Below, in pieces: positions 25,904-36,045 of a DNA stretch of 64,000 nucleotides. Position numbers and translations under genes: made by a program. Numbering within the stretch: the first letter of the stretch is position 1; each line of letters starts with the position of its first letter. Below the pieces are notes generated by a model. That model was not told the origin of the DNA, did no database searches, and saw only the letters and a list, made by a program, of their open reading frames with translations. This DNA comes from Lonepinella sp051851555. Its GTDB lineage: Bacteria > Pseudomonadota > Gammaproteobacteria > Enterobacterales > Pasteurellaceae. Where the stretch lies: positions 67,877 to 131,876 of the forward strand of contig NZ_JBPDVH010000006.1 of assembly GCF_051851555.1 (NCBI RefSeq). The letters are read 5' to 3'.

Positions 25904-27274
25904 TTAACGCATGGTGACAAATTCTTCGGAACCTGTCGGATGAATGGCGACGGTGTTATCAAAGTCTGCTTTGGTTGCCCCCATTTTAATGGCGACCGCA
26001 AAACCTTGAATCATTTCATCGACACCAAAACCAATACCGTGTAAACCCACCACTTTTTCATCTTTGCCCACACAGACTAATTTCATGCGGCAAGGTTGAC
26101 GATGTTGGGTAACAGCGGTGTACATTGCGGTGAAAGATGATTTATAGACTTTCACATTTTCTTCGCCGTATTGAGCGATAGCTTGTGGCTCGGTTAAGCC
26201 AATGGTGCCGATAGGCGGATGGCTGAACACCACCGTTGGCACTAAATTATAATCTAAATGTTCGTTCGGTTTGTTGTTGAATAAACGTTCGGACAAACGG
26301 CGACCTGCCGCTACGGCCACTGGGGTTAATTCGATACCGCCCTCAATAATATCACCGACAGCATAGATGTTCGGTACATTGGTATTTTGGAATTTATCCA
26401 CTTTGATAAACCCACGTTCGTTAGTGGCAACACCAGTAGCTTGTAAGTTAATCACATCTGTGGCAGGCTCACGACCGATTGCCCACACTAGACTTTCTAC
26501 CGTGGTTTCACGTCCGTCTTTAAGTTTTAAGGTTAATGTCCCATCCGCATTTTTCACCACTTCTTCTGGTGTTGCTTGGGTATGTAATTGAATACCGTCT
26601 TGTGCTAATACTTCTAATAAGGTATCCACGATTAAGGGATCTTGATTACGCAACGGTGCATGTTGACGCACAAATAAATGGCTTTCGACACCAAAGCTGT
26701 TAAAGACGCCAGCCAATTCAACGGCAATATAACCGGCTCCTACAATGGCAACAGATTTTGGTAATTCGTTTAATGCAAAGACGCCGTCAGACGTTATGCC
26801 GTATTCCGCCCCTTTCACCTTAGGAATACTTGGACGACCGCCGGTGGCAATTAAAATATGATCCGCTGTCACTTGTTCCGTTGAACCGTCAGCATAGCTC
26901 ACTTCAATGGTTTTTGCGTCAACAAATTTCGCAAAACCGTTTAACACATCCACATTATTTTTACCTAACACATTGCCATAAGATGTGTGAATACGTCCAA
27001 TATAGGCTTGACGGCTTTCCACTAATTTTGAAAAATCGAATTTATTGACGCTGACATCAAAGCCATAATCTGGGGCATAATGATTAATCGCCTCGGCCAC
27101 TTGTGCACCATAGAACATGACTTTCTTCGGTACACAACCCACATTGACGCAAGTACCGCCTAAGTGTTTTGCCTCAATAATGGCACATTTTTTGCCATAA
27201 CTGGCCGCACGGTTAATGGATGCAATACCGCCACTACCGCCACCGATAGCTAAATAATCATAATGTTTTGTCAT
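25904..27274 (-). CDS. gor: Glutathione reductase
   Basis: The 456-residue flavoprotein has the FAD fold (YLAIGGGSGGIASINRAA), the redox disulfide GGTCVNVGCVPKK, an NADPH-binding GAGYIAVELAGVF and the C-terminal HPTGSEE with the active-site histidine. It reduces oxidised glutathione with NADPH. Length is normal. The downstream AhpD-like gene is probably co-transcribed. Confidence 0.97.
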   Translation of the reverse strand: MTKHYDYLAIGGGSGGIASINRAASYGKKCAIIEAKHLGGTCVNVGCVPKKVMFYGAQVAEAINHYAPDYGFDVSVNKFDFSKLVESRQAYIGRIHTSYGNVLGKNNVDVLNGFAKFVDAKTIEVSYADGSTEQVTADHILIATGGRPSIPKVKGAEYGITSDGVFALNELPKSVAIVGAGYIAVELAGVFNSFGVESHLFVRQHAPLRNQDPLIVDTLLEVLAQDGIQLHTQATPEEVVKNADGTLTLKLKDGRETTVESLVWAIGREPATDVINLQATGVATNERGFIKVDKFQNTNVPNIYAVGDIIEGGIELTPVAVAAGRRLSERLFNNKPNEHLDYNLVPTVVFSHPPIGTIGLTEPQAIAQYGEENVKVYKSSFTAMYTAVTQHRQPCRMKLVCVGKDEKVVGLHGIGFGVDEMIQGFAVAIKMGATKADFDNTVAIHPTGSEEFVTMR

Positions 27275-27401
27275 AAGTGCTTTCCTTTCATTTTCTAAGG
27301 GGGAATAATCGGGTCATTCTGGCTAAAAATCGCCTAATAAGCAACCTGATTACATAAATTATTCTAATCGGTTTTATCAATATATAACGCTCAAATTGTA
27401 A

Positions 27402-27809
27402 TTAAACCTTTAACCATTCTGCCACTAATTTATCCGTAATTTCTTCATGCGACCACATACTGGTGATTTCAGGCATGGGGAATTTACTGTGATTGTAGCC
27501 GACTAATCGGGTGTAATCAAAACTTGCGTGGGGATAACCATTCACGAGCAAAAAGGCTTGATTACCATCTTCCGACCAACAAATTTGAAATTGGCGAGCC
27601 TCGTGCCGTCCCTCAATGCTGTCCACGCCATATACATATAAACTATCTACAATCGGCTGCTCTTTGTTGGTTAAATCCATGGCATAAAAATAACCGGTTT
27701 CACCGTCATCTTCAAACATTACCACCAAATGATCATGCACCGTGGAATGGGCTCCAAAATGTTTTTTCTGACCGATAAGGTGTTTATCTTCTAATACTAA
27801 ATGTAACAT
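27402..27809 (-). CDS. Conserved hypothetical protein (DUF2251-like)
   Basis: The 135-residue protein has no signal peptide or membrane segment. It contains an acidic middle part, FEDDGETGYFYAMDL, and ends WSHEEITDKLVAEWLKV. I recall it as similar to the DUF2251 family, without a known function. I placed the start at the ATG at 27809 (MLHLVLEDKHL). The frame is open 19 codons further upstream, but that part runs through an uptake sequence and looks non-coding. It lies 103 bases upstream of eno in the same direction. Confidence 0.65.
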   Translation of the reverse strand: MLHLVLEDKHLIGQKKHFGAHSTVHDHLVVMFEDDGETGYFYAMDLTNKEQPIVDSLYVYGVDSIEGRHEARQFQICWSEDGNQAFLLVNGYPHASFDYTRLVGYNHSKFPMPEITSMWSHEEITDKLVAEWLKV

Positions 27810-27912
27810 GGTTTTATTCTCAAAAACGTTGTAAAAAAATACCGCACTTTTTCTCTTTAGAGCCAAAGTGCGGTACCAATTTTAAGATTTTTTTAATCTA
27901 ATTCAACTCAGA

Positions 27913-29214
27913 TTACGCTTGACCTTTCACCGCTTTTAAGCCTAAGAACGGAGCTTTGTCGCCTAATGCTTCTTCAATACGGATTAATTGGTTGTATTTC
28001 GCAATACGGTCAGAACGGCTCATTGAACCGGTTTTAATTTGACCTGCTGCGGTACCCACTGCTAAATCTGCAATCGTTGCATCTTCAGTTTCGCCTGAAC
28101 GGTGAGAGATAACTGCGGTGTAACCTGCATCTTTCGCCATTTTAATCGCAGCCAACGTTTCAGTTAAAGAACCGATTTGGTTGAATTTGATTAAGATTGA
28201 GTTTGCGATACCTTTTTCGATACCTTCTTTCAAGATTTTGGTGTTAGTTACGAATAAGTCATCACCCACTAATTGAACACGGTCGCCCAATACTTTAGTT
28301 TGGTAGGCAAAACCTTCCCAGTCTGATTCATCTTGACCATCTTCGATAGACACGATTGGGTATTCTTTGGTTAAGTTTTCAAGATAGTGTGTAAATTCTT
28401 GAGAAGTGAAAGTTTTACCCTCACCTTTCATTTCGTATAAACCATTGTCTTTGTTGTAGAACTCAGAAGACGCACAGTCCATAGCTAAAGTCACATCTTT
28501 ACCTAACACATAACCGGCTTTTTCAACGGCTTCTTTGATACAAGCCAATGCAGCAGCGTTAGATTCTAAGTTAGGTGCAAAACCGCCCTCATCACCCACT
28601 GCGGTGCTTAAACCTTTAGATTTCAATACTTTCGCAAGGTTGTGGAACACTTCGGCACCGATACGTAATGCTTCACGTAAGGTTTTTGCACCCACTGGTT
28701 GAATCATAAATTCTTGAATATCCACGTTGTTGTCAGCGTGTTCACCACCATTGATGATGTTCATCATTGGTAATGGCATAGAGTATTGACCTGGTGTGCC
28801 GTTTAATTCAGCAATGTGAGCGTAAAGTGGTAAACCTTTCGCTGCAGCAGCAGCTTTTGCGTTAGCTAAAGATACCGCTAAAATAGCGTTTGCACCGAAT
28901 TTTGATTTGTTTTCTGTGCCATCTAAATCGATCATGATTTGGTCGATTTCAGCTTGGTTTAACGCATCTTTACCAACAACCGCTTTGGCGATTTCGTTGT
29001 TTACTGCAGAAACGGCTTTTAATACACCTTTACCTAAGAAACGTGCTTTATCACCATCACGTAATTCTAATGCTTCACGAGAACCTGTTGATGCACCAGA
29101 TGGTGCAGCTGCTAAACCAACATAACCGCCCTCTAAATGCACTTCTGCTTCAACGGTTGGGTTACCACGTGAGTCAATGATTTCACGGCCGATGACTTTA
29201 ACGATTTTTGCCAT
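27913..29214 (-). CDS. eno: Enolase
   Basis: The 433-residue glycolytic enzyme interconverts 2-phosphoglycerate and phosphoenolpyruvate. It has the family signature ILIKFNQIGSLTETLAAI, the SHRSGETED motif and magnesium ligands (ALDCA, SIEDG, VGDDL contexts). Length is normal. AAGGA precedes the ATG. pyrG lies upstream in the same direction, as in many gamma-proteobacteria. Confidence 0.98.
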   Translation of the reverse strand: MAKIVKVIGREIIDSRGNPTVEAEVHLEGGYVGLAAAPSGASTGSREALELRDGDKARFLGKGVLKAVSAVNNEIAKAVVGKDALNQAEIDQIMIDLDGTENKSKFGANAILAVSLANAKAAAAAKGLPLYAHIAELNGTPGQYSMPLPMMNIINGGEHADNNVDIQEFMIQPVGAKTLREALRIGAEVFHNLAKVLKSKGLSTAVGDEGGFAPNLESNAAALACIKEAVEKAGYVLGKDVTLAMDCASSEFYNKDNGLYEMKGEGKTFTSQEFTHYLENLTKEYPIVSIEDGQDESDWEGFAYQTKVLGDRVQLVGDDLFVTNTKILKEGIEKGIANSILIKFNQIGSLTETLAAIKMAKDAGYTAVISHRSGETEDATIADLAVGTAAGQIKTGSMSRSDRIAKYNQLIRIEEALGDKAPFLGLKAVKGQA

Positions 29215-29343
29215 TTTTTGTTTTCCTTCTATTTAAGTTAATCTAAAATTCGTGTTTTAAAACTATCCCGATATGGTATAGATCTTTGTGCCTTTTGTCT
29301 TGTAAAAAATCACCATATTTTGATCTAACATCGGGTTTTGCCC

Positions 29344-30972
29344 TTATTTGCCCTGATTTTCTTTCGCTGCTTTGACAAATCCAGCAAATAATGGATGTCC
29401 GTCCCTTGGTGTTGACGTAAATTCAGGGTGGAATTGACAAGCCACAAACCAAGGGTGATTTGGTACTTCAATAATTTCCACTAATTTTTTATCCGCACTT
29501 AAGCCAGTGACTTTTAAGCCGGCTGCCTCAATTTGTGGCAACAAGGTATTGTTCACTTCATAACGGTGACGGTGACGTTCTTCAATGGTTTCTTTGCCAT
29601 ACAGTTCACGTGCTTTCGAGCCATCCACCAAATGACATTGTTGAGCCCCTAAACGCATGGTGCCACCTAAATCGGATTTATCGGTGCGAGTTTCCACTTG
29701 GCCTGTGGCATCTTGCCATTCGGTGATTAAACCGACCACAGGTTGTGGGCAGGCTTTATCAAATTCAGACGAGTTTGCTTGCGTTAACCCTGCCACATGA
29801 CGAGCATATTCAATCAAGGCCACTTGCATACCTAAGCAAATGCCTAAGTAAGGAATATTATTTTCTCGAGCATATTGTGCGGTGAGAATTTTGCCCTCAA
29901 CCCCACGATAACCAAACCCACCTGGCACTAAAATACCGTCCACGCCTTTTAAAATCTCAACGCCTTTGGTTTCCACATCTTGCGAGTCGATATATTTAAT
30001 ATGCACTGTTAAGCGATTGGTTAAGCCGGCATGTTTTAAGGCCTCGTTCACTGATTTATAGGCATCAGGCAATTCGACATATTTGCCGACCATACCGATA
30101 GTCACTTCGCCGGTTGGGTTGGCTTGACGATATAACACTTGCTCCCATTCGGAAAGATCCGCCGGTTTGCAATCTAAATGGAAACGTTGGCACACAAAAT
30201 TATCTAGCCCTTGTGATTGCAATAAGGCAGGAATTTGATAGATAGAATCCACATCTTTTAGGGAAATCACCGCTTTTTCTGGCACATTACAGAACAAGGC
30301 AATTTTCGCTCGCTCATTACTTGGTACCATGCGGTCTGAACGGCAAATTAACACATCAGGTTGAATCCCGATAGACAATAATTCTTTCACCGAATGTTGG
30401 GTCGGTTTGGTTTTCACTTCGCCGGCGGTTGGAATGTAAGGTACCAAGGTTAAGTGCATAAACATGGTGCGTTCACGCCCCACTTGTGCTGCAAGCTGAC
30501 GTAAAGATTCCAAAAATGGCAGAGATTCAATATCCCCCACGGTGCCGCCCACTTCAATAATGGCCACATCATGACCTGCCGCACCGTCAATCACACGTGC
30601 TTTGATTTCATTAGTAATATGCGGAATCACTTGAATTGTCGCACCTAAATAATCACCACGACGCTCTTTGCGTAATACTTCGGAATAAATTTTACCGGTG
30701 GTGAAATTGTTGCGTTTGGTCATTTTGGTACGAATAAAACGTTCGTAGTGACCTAAATCTAAATCGGTTTCCGCACCGTCTTGGGTCACAAACACTTCGC
30801 CGTGTTGGGTTGGCGACATGGTACCAGGGTCAACATTAATATAAGGATCAAGTTTCATAATGGTGACATTTAAGCCACGAGCTTCTAAAAGGGCCGCTAA
30901 GGACGCTGCTGCAATGCCTTTACCTAACGATGAAACCACACCGCCTGTTACGAAAATATAATTGGTTGTCAT
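29344..30972 (-). CDS. pyrG: CTP synthase
   Basis: The 542-residue enzyme aminates UTP to CTP with glutamine. The N-terminal synthetase domain begins YIFVTGGVVSSLGKGIAAAS (the P-loop) and holds a DPYINVDPGTM metal site. The C-terminal class I glutaminase has the nucleophile in LGICLGMQ and the FHPEFTS histidine and glutamate. Length is normal; it lies 129 bases before eno. Confidence 0.98.
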   Translation of the reverse strand: MTTNYIFVTGGVVSSLGKGIAAASLAALLEARGLNVTIMKLDPYINVDPGTMSPTQHGEVFVTQDGAETDLDLGHYERFIRTKMTKRNNFTTGKIYSEVLRKERRGDYLGATIQVIPHITNEIKARVIDGAAGHDVAIIEVGGTVGDIESLPFLESLRQLAAQVGRERTMFMHLTLVPYIPTAGEVKTKPTQHSVKELLSIGIQPDVLICRSDRMVPSNERAKIALFCNVPEKAVISLKDVDSIYQIPALLQSQGLDNFVCQRFHLDCKPADLSEWEQVLYRQANPTGEVTIGMVGKYVELPDAYKSVNEALKHAGLTNRLTVHIKYIDSQDVETKGVEILKGVDGILVPGGFGYRGVEGKILTAQYARENNIPYLGICLGMQVALIEYARHVAGLTQANSSEFDKACPQPVVGLITEWQDATGQVETRTDKSDLGGTMRLGAQQCHLVDGSKARELYGKETIEERHRHRYEVNNTLLPQIEAAGLKVTGLSADKKLVEIIEVPNHPWFVACQFHPEFTSTPRDGHPLFAGFVKAAKENQGK

Positions 30973-31150
30973 AAGTGAGATCTTGTTTTGATAGTGAAAA
31001 ATAAATGCGATACGCTGTATCAGGACGGAAAAACATTGTACAAGAAAGTGCGGTGTAATTCAATTCAAGATCGTGAAATAATCATAGAACTTTTGATTAA
31101 ATTAAACGTCTTAGTTAAATCCATAATTTAACTTTTGAGTCAATCTTACA

Positions 31151-31612
31151 ATGAAAAAATACGGTTATCTGATTTTACCCCTTTTACTGGCAGCTTGCAG
31201 CAGTGCCACATCCACAACAAATCAACACCAGCCAGCACAAGAGCGAGCTAGAGCCATCATGCTACAAGGCGTAGAACTCTACAAACAGCAATCTTACACC
31301 CAAGCCATGCCCTTATTACAACAAGCGACAGAACAGGGCGATATGAAAGCCTCTCGCTATATCGGCTTGATGTATCTTAATGGCGAAGGTGTCACCAAAT
31401 CGCCAAGTAAAGCCTTTGCTGCCTTTACCACAGCAGCCAATCGTGGTGATATTACTTCCCAATATTGGCTCGGTTATCTGTATGAAAATGGTATTGGCGT
31501 TGAAAAAAACCTCACTACCGCCATACAGTGGTATGAAAAATCCGCCGCTCGTGGCGATCATGTTTCGCAACCGGCAATGGATGCGTTAAAACGTTTAAAT
31601 TTAACCAAATAG
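31151..31612 (+). CDS. Sel1-repeat lipoprotein
   Basis: The 153-residue protein has a lipoprotein signal (lipobox LLAAC, Cys16) followed by two or three Sel1-like repeats, seen as SRYIGLMYLNGEGV and SQYWLGYLYENGIGV. Such repeats form alpha-helical solenoids for protein contacts. It should be anchored in the periplasm. It lies 8 bases before a secreted hydrolase gene, so both are probably co-transcribed. The partner is unknown. Confidence 0.85.
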   Translation: MKKYGYLILPLLLAACSSATSTTNQHQPAQERARAIMLQGVELYKQQSYTQAMPLLQQATEQGDMKASRYIGLMYLNGEGVTKSPSKAFAAFTTAANRGDITSQYWLGYLYENGIGVEKNLTTAIQWYEKSAARGDHVSQPAMDALKRLNLTK

Positions 31613-31620
31613 GAAAGCAA

Positions 31621-32844
31621 ATGAAAAAATTAATCTTAACTGGCCTTACTTGTGCCATGGCAAGCACCGCTTATGCCCAAATTGAAAGCGTAACAGCCGT
31701 CACAACACCCAATGGTTTAGGTCAACGAGTCACCCAAGCCGTGGTGAATTATCCAGAAAACACCTGTTTAACTGCGGTGCAAAAAACGGATTTTTCTGTT
31801 GAAAATCGAACCATTACTGACGTAACTTTACATGATGCAAAATGTGTCAATCAGCTTGTATTAGCACTGGATCCACAAGATGCAGATGCGGCCACGACGG
31901 AAAAATTAGGCAATGATCGCTCCGCCCCTTACACCGAACGTCACATCAGCTTAACCGTGAAACAAGTCAATTCATTAACCAGTCAATCTGGTCAAGTAAA
32001 ACCGAGCGAATTAACCAGTAGCAAGGTGATTAATCAAGTGGTGGACGATTTCCAACAAGCGGAATTTAAAGATGAAAGCGGTGTGGTGGTGAAATATAAT
32101 TTATTTGTACCAAAAAATTATGACCCGAAAAAAGCCTATCCGTTGGTGATGTTTATTCATGATGCTGGTTCCACCAACAGCAATGTGAAACATACTTTAT
32201 TACAAGGCAATGGTGCCACGTCTTTTGCTCGTCCAGAATGGCAAGCAAAACATGAAGCCTTTGTCTTAGCACCGCAGTTTGATCATGCCATTGTGAATGA
32301 TAAATCAGAAGATCCTGCCGATCTTGAACCAACGATTAATTTAATTAAATCCTTGGTAAAACAATACAATATCGACCCAAACCGCCTTTACACCACAGGG
32401 CAATCTGGTGGTGCCATGATGTCTATTGCCATGAACATCAAACACCCTGATTTCTTTGCAGCGAGTTATATTGTGGCAGGGCAGTGGGAACCGAGTGTTA
32501 CCGCACCTATGGCGAAAAATAATATTTTTGTGTTAGTGTCAGAAAATGATGCCAAAGCCTTTCCAACGGAAAATGAAATCATGAAAGTGTTGGCAGAAAA
32601 TGGGGCAACGGTGAAAGAAAGCCACGGTTGGAATGCACAAGCATCCGTGACGGAATTAAATGAAAAAGTAAATGCGTTGCTTGCCCAAGGTGGCAATATT
32701 CATTACGCCAGTTTCACTGGTGGCACTTTGCCAATGGAGCAAAACTCACAAAGCAAAGGGGCAGCCCACATGGGAACGTGGCAAGTGGCGTATAATTTAG
32801 ACGCCATTAAGGAGTGGTTGTTTAGTCAGCGTAAGGCAAAATAG
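31621..32844 (+). CDS. Secreted alpha/beta-hydrolase (prolyl oligopeptidase / PHB-depolymerase-like)
   Basis: The 407-residue protein has a cleavable signal peptide (MKKLILTGLTCAMASTAYAQ) and a hydrolase domain from about residue 150. The nucleophile elbow GQSGGAMM is near residue 263, MFIHDAGST forms the likely oxyanion region, and a late HMGTWQVAYN holds a histidine. It should act in the periplasm or outside. The substrate is not known. It follows a Sel1 lipoprotein gene, which could act as its anchor or regulator. Confidence 0.8.
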   Translation: MKKLILTGLTCAMASTAYAQIESVTAVTTPNGLGQRVTQAVVNYPENTCLTAVQKTDFSVENRTITDVTLHDAKCVNQLVLALDPQDADAATTEKLGNDRSAPYTERHISLTVKQVNSLTSQSGQVKPSELTSSKVINQVVDDFQQAEFKDESGVVVKYNLFVPKNYDPKKAYPLVMFIHDAGSTNSNVKHTLLQGNGATSFARPEWQAKHEAFVLAPQFDHAIVNDKSEDPADLEPTINLIKSLVKQYNIDPNRLYTTGQSGGAMMSIAMNIKHPDFFAASYIVAGQWEPSVTAPMAKNNIFVLVSENDAKAFPTENEIMKVLAENGATVKESHGWNAQASVTELNEKVNALLAQGGNIHYASFTGGTLPMEQNSQSKGAAHMGTWQVAYNLDAIKEWLFSQRKAK

Positions 32845-32849
32845 GAAAA

Positions 32850-32874
32850 AAGTGCGGTGTTTTTCACCGCACTA
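32850..32874. terminator. Inverted uptake-sequence pair, terminator
   Basis: AAGTGCGGTG and CACCGCACT flank a five-T loop, followed by ATTTTT. It lies just after the hydrolase gene; the right arm has lost the last core base. Confidence 0.75.
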
Positions 32875-32923
32875 TTTTTGGTAATTAAGAATTTTCGCTT
32901 TTTGTAATTCAAAAAAGATAAAG

Positions 32924-33400
32924 TTAAAAATACTCATTTAAGGTTTGACAAGCCCTGTCATGCCCACTTTGGCAAGCTTTGGTAAACCATTCTTTTGCTT
33001 TGCTCTTATTCGGGTTTACGCCATAACCATTATAGTACACTGCCCCAAGATTATATTGAGCATCACGCTGCCCTTGATTAGCAGCTTTAATCCATAAATC
33101 GACAGCTTTTGCATAATCTTGTTTTACTCCAAAGCCATTACTATAGAGTACCCCTAATTGGAACTGAGCATATTTCTCACCTTGATTTACCGCTTTGATA
33201 TACCATTCTTTCGCTTTCACATAGTCTTGTTTTATTCCGTTTCCTTCTTGGTAAGCCAAACCAACCGCTGTTTGGCAGATCACATTGCCATTTTTGGCAC
33301 AATCAATAGCATCGGAATAAGGGACTGATTCTGCATAACTTAGATGAACAATCCCCATGGCTAGTAGGGCAGGAATGATAAATTTAGACTTGTTTAACAT
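32924..33400 (-). CDS. Exported Sel1-repeat protein
   Basis: The 158-residue protein has a signal peptide (about 23 residues, cleaved after SYA) and three clear Sel1 repeats of 36 residues, such as AQFQLGVLYSNGFGVKQDYA and AQYNLGAVYYNGYGVNPNKS. A CQSGHDRACQTL tail with two cysteines follows. It has no lipobox, so it is probably periplasmic. It is convergent with the hydrolase gene. Confidence 0.85.
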   Translation of the reverse strand: MLNKSKFIIPALLAMGIVHLSYAESVPYSDAIDCAKNGNVICQTAVGLAYQEGNGIKQDYVKAKEWYIKAVNQGEKYAQFQLGVLYSNGFGVKQDYAKAVDLWIKAANQGQRDAQYNLGAVYYNGYGVNPNKSKAKEWFTKACQSGHDRACQTLNEYF

Positions 33401-33513
33401 AAGATTTTCCTTTTTATGATTGAATAAAAAATGCTACAATCATTCTTTTTTGCACAATTCAATATAGTTTAATCGGCTCGAATATTGAGCTTTTTCTTGG
33501 TGATAAAACAGTT

Positions 33514-34341
33514 TTAATTTAATTCGTAAGGCAACGCCTGCAATTGCAAACGTACTTCCGAGTTTGGCAAACGAAACACCTGTTCAGGCGTGATGTCATT
33601 GCTTAATACCACTTGCAACCATAAAACGCCGTCAATATTCACCGCATTTAAAATGGTGCCAGTGGCTCGCCAGCCACTTTCCAGTTGCATTTCAATTTCA
33701 CCACCGATTTCAGGCGTGAAATCCGTATCGGCTTTAAAGGCAAACATAGCCCGTTTATTAGCCCCCCGATATTTGGCTCGAGCAATGGTTTCTTGACCAA
33801 TATAACAGCCTTTTTGGAACGAGATAGCCTGTTCCAAGGCTTGTAAATTCACCGCTTGCGGAATAAATTCCCCTTGGGTTTTATCAGTGAGCAAGGGATA
33901 GCCTTGTTGAATATCGGCGAGTTGCCATTGGGTAAAATCAGCATTAATTTGCACCGAACTTTCAGGATTAATAAATATTTCCCGGTTGGCAAAGGCGACG
34001 CTAATTTGTGCCGAAATGTCGTTATCTTCGTTAATCAAGCCGATAATCTCGGCATTTACTATGGTAAAGGTAACTTTAGAAAATACCGCATATTTTTTTA
34101 ATTGCGCAAGGCCAATTTCCACCAAAGAATGGTGCATAACAGCATAAAATTGTGTCTCTGCCACCCGAATTAAACGGAACACCGACATGATTTTCCCTTT
34201 GGGATCGCAATGTGCGGTGATGGTGCTATCACCAACGGCTAATTTGCTGATATCACAGGTAAGTTGCCCTTGTAAATATTTTTCTGCGTCTACGCCAGTA
34301 ATATCCAGCAGACGATAAGGTTCAAGCGAAATAACAGCCAT
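33514..34341 (-). CDS. ygfZ: Folate-binding Fe-S cluster repair protein YgfZ
   Basis: The 275-residue protein is a GcvT-like tetrahydrofolate-binding protein that aids maturation or repair of Fe-S enzymes such as MiaB. The signature KGCYIGQETIAR near residue 178 includes the key cysteine. It lies 9 bases after the yicC stop in the same direction, so both are co-transcribed. Confidence 0.94.
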   Translation of the reverse strand: MAVISLEPYRLLDITGVDAEKYLQGQLTCDISKLAVGDSTITAHCDPKGKIMSVFRLIRVAETQFYAVMHHSLVEIGLAQLKKYAVFSKVTFTIVNAEIIGLINEDNDISAQISVAFANREIFINPESSVQINADFTQWQLADIQQGYPLLTDKTQGEFIPQAVNLQALEQAISFQKGCYIGQETIARAKYRGANKRAMFAFKADTDFTPEIGGEIEMQLESGWRATGTILNAVNIDGVLWLQVVLSNDITPEQVFRLPNSEVRLQLQALPYELN

Positions 34342-34350
34342 AACGTCCCC

Positions 34351-35214
34351 CTATTCCAAATTCTGAATTTGTTCACGCATTTGCTCAATTAATACTTTGA
34401 GTTCCACCGCTGACGCCGTGGTTTCCGCATTAATAGATTTAGATGCGAGCGTGTTGGATTCACGGTTCAGTTCTTGCATCATAAAATCTAATTTACGCCC
34501 GACTGCCCCGCCTTTTTTCAAAATAGAATGGGTTTCTTTGATGTGCATTTGCAAGCGATCCAATTCTTCCGCCACATCCACACGCTGTGCCAACAAAATC
34601 ATTTCTTGTTCTAAACGGGTGGGATCGGGTTGAAGTTGGATTTCGTCAAAACGTTGCAATAAGCGATCTCGCTGCCATTGCAAAATCTCCGGCATTTTCG
34701 ACCGCACTTTATCGGCCTCCACGCCAATGGCTTGCAAACGTTGCTCAATCACCTCTTTAAGTTTATCGCCCTCACGACCACGCATGGCAATAAAGTCTTG
34801 CAATAGTTGATCAAAACCCGTCAATAAATCTTGGCTAATCACATCCACATCTTGCTCAGGCGTTTCGACCACACCGGGGTAACGCAACACGTCAGTGAGA
34901 TTAATCTCGCCCTCACCCGCTTGAGTTTTAATCCATTTCAAGGATTGAATCACTTGTTCAGCCAGAGCTTGATTTAAGTTTAGGCTGGTGGCCGTTTGTT
35001 TTTTGCTATCAATTCGCAAACTACATTCAATTTTGCCTCGGGTGAGATTTTGGCGAAGTTTTTCACGCAAGGTGTTTTCTAAGCCTCGAAATTGTTCAGG
35101 CAAACGGAAGAAATTTTCTAAATAACGTTGGTTCACTGAGCGGATTTCCCACACAGCGTCGCCCCAGTCTTTTTTGATTTCAATTCGGGCGAAAGCGGTC
35201 ATGCTGTAAATCAT
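34351..35214 (-). CDS. yicC: YicC-family endoribonuclease
   Basis: The 287-residue protein begins MIYSMTAFARIE and ends in the conserved DUF1732 domain (GRKLDFMMQELNRESNTLAS). YicC proteins are endoribonucleases linked to small-RNA turnover. The divergent neighbour is rph (RNase PH), as in E. coli, so the region groups two RNA-processing genes. An uptake sequence lies inside the gene. Confidence 0.94.
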   Translation of the reverse strand: MIYSMTAFARIEIKKDWGDAVWEIRSVNQRYLENFFRLPEQFRGLENTLREKLRQNLTRGKIECSLRIDSKKQTATSLNLNQALAEQVIQSLKWIKTQAGEGEINLTDVLRYPGVVETPEQDVDVISQDLLTGFDQLLQDFIAMRGREGDKLKEVIEQRLQAIGVEADKVRSKMPEILQWQRDRLLQRFDEIQLQPDPTRLEQEMILLAQRVDVAEELDRLQMHIKETHSILKKGGAVGRKLDFMMQELNRESNTLASKSINAETTASAVELKVLIEQMREQIQNLE

Positions 35215-35324
35215 ATTTTTATCCTTTGTGATATCTATTTACCGTTCTTATTCTAACGTTAAATTTCGTTTCTGTCATTTTGCGTGCTAAAATAACCGCA
35301 CTTTTTTTGAATAAGGAATTTATT

Positions 35325-36041
35325 ATGCGTCCAGACAACCGTGCCAATCACGCCCCACGCCCCATTAAAATGACTCGCCATTACACCAAACACGCCGAAG
35401 GATCGGTGCTGGTGGAATTTGGTGAAACCAAAGTCATTTGTACGGCCAGTGTAGATGAATCCGTCCCTCGTTTTTTAAAAGGACAAGGCCAAGGTTGGGT
35501 GACGGCAGAATACGGCATGTTACCTCGTTCTACTCATAGCCGTATGCAACGTGAGTCTGCCAAAGGCAAGCAAAGTGGTCGCACCATGGAAATTCAGCGT
35601 TTAATTGCTCGTTCATTGCGTGCGGTGATCGATTTAACAGCATTAGGTGAGCGGACGATTACGTTAGATTGTGATGTGATTCAAGCCGACGGGGGCACAC
35701 GTACCGCCTCGATTACAGGGGCTTGTGTGGCATTAATTGATGCGGTGAATGGATTGATTGCCAAGGGCGTATTAAAAACCAATCCTATCAAAGGGTTAGT
35801 CTCAGCGATTTCCGTTGGCATTGTGAACGGTGACGCTGTATGTGATTTAGAATATGTGGAAGATTCTAATGCCGAAACGGACATGAATGTGGTGATGATG
35901 GAAGATGGGCGAATGATAGAAGTGCAAGGCACAGCAGAGGGCGAGCCATTTTCCCACGACGAACTGTTGACGTTGTTAGCACTCGCTAAACAGGGTTGTG
36001 AACAGATTTTTGTGGCACAAAGAGCAGCGTTAAATAGATAA
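35325..36041 (+). CDS. rph: Ribonuclease PH
   Basis: The 238-residue phosphorolytic exonuclease trims tRNA 3' ends. Family motifs seen are RPDNRANHAPRP at the start, SVPRFLKGQGQGWVTAEYGM and SGRTMEIQRLIARSLRA. The ATG at 35325 is the family start and has AAGGAA upstream; the frame is open 15 codons further up through an uptake sequence. pyrE follows, as in E. coli, with an inverted repeat between them. Confidence 0.97.
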   Translation: MRPDNRANHAPRPIKMTRHYTKHAEGSVLVEFGETKVICTASVDESVPRFLKGQGQGWVTAEYGMLPRSTHSRMQRESAKGKQSGRTMEIQRLIARSLRAVIDLTALGERTITLDCDVIQADGGTRTASITGACVALIDAVNGLIAKGVLKTNPIKGLVSAISVGIVNGDAVCDLEYVEDSNAETDMNVVMMEDGRMIEVQGTAEGEPFSHDELLTLLALAKQGCEQIFVAQRAALNR

Positions 36042-36045
36042 TAAC

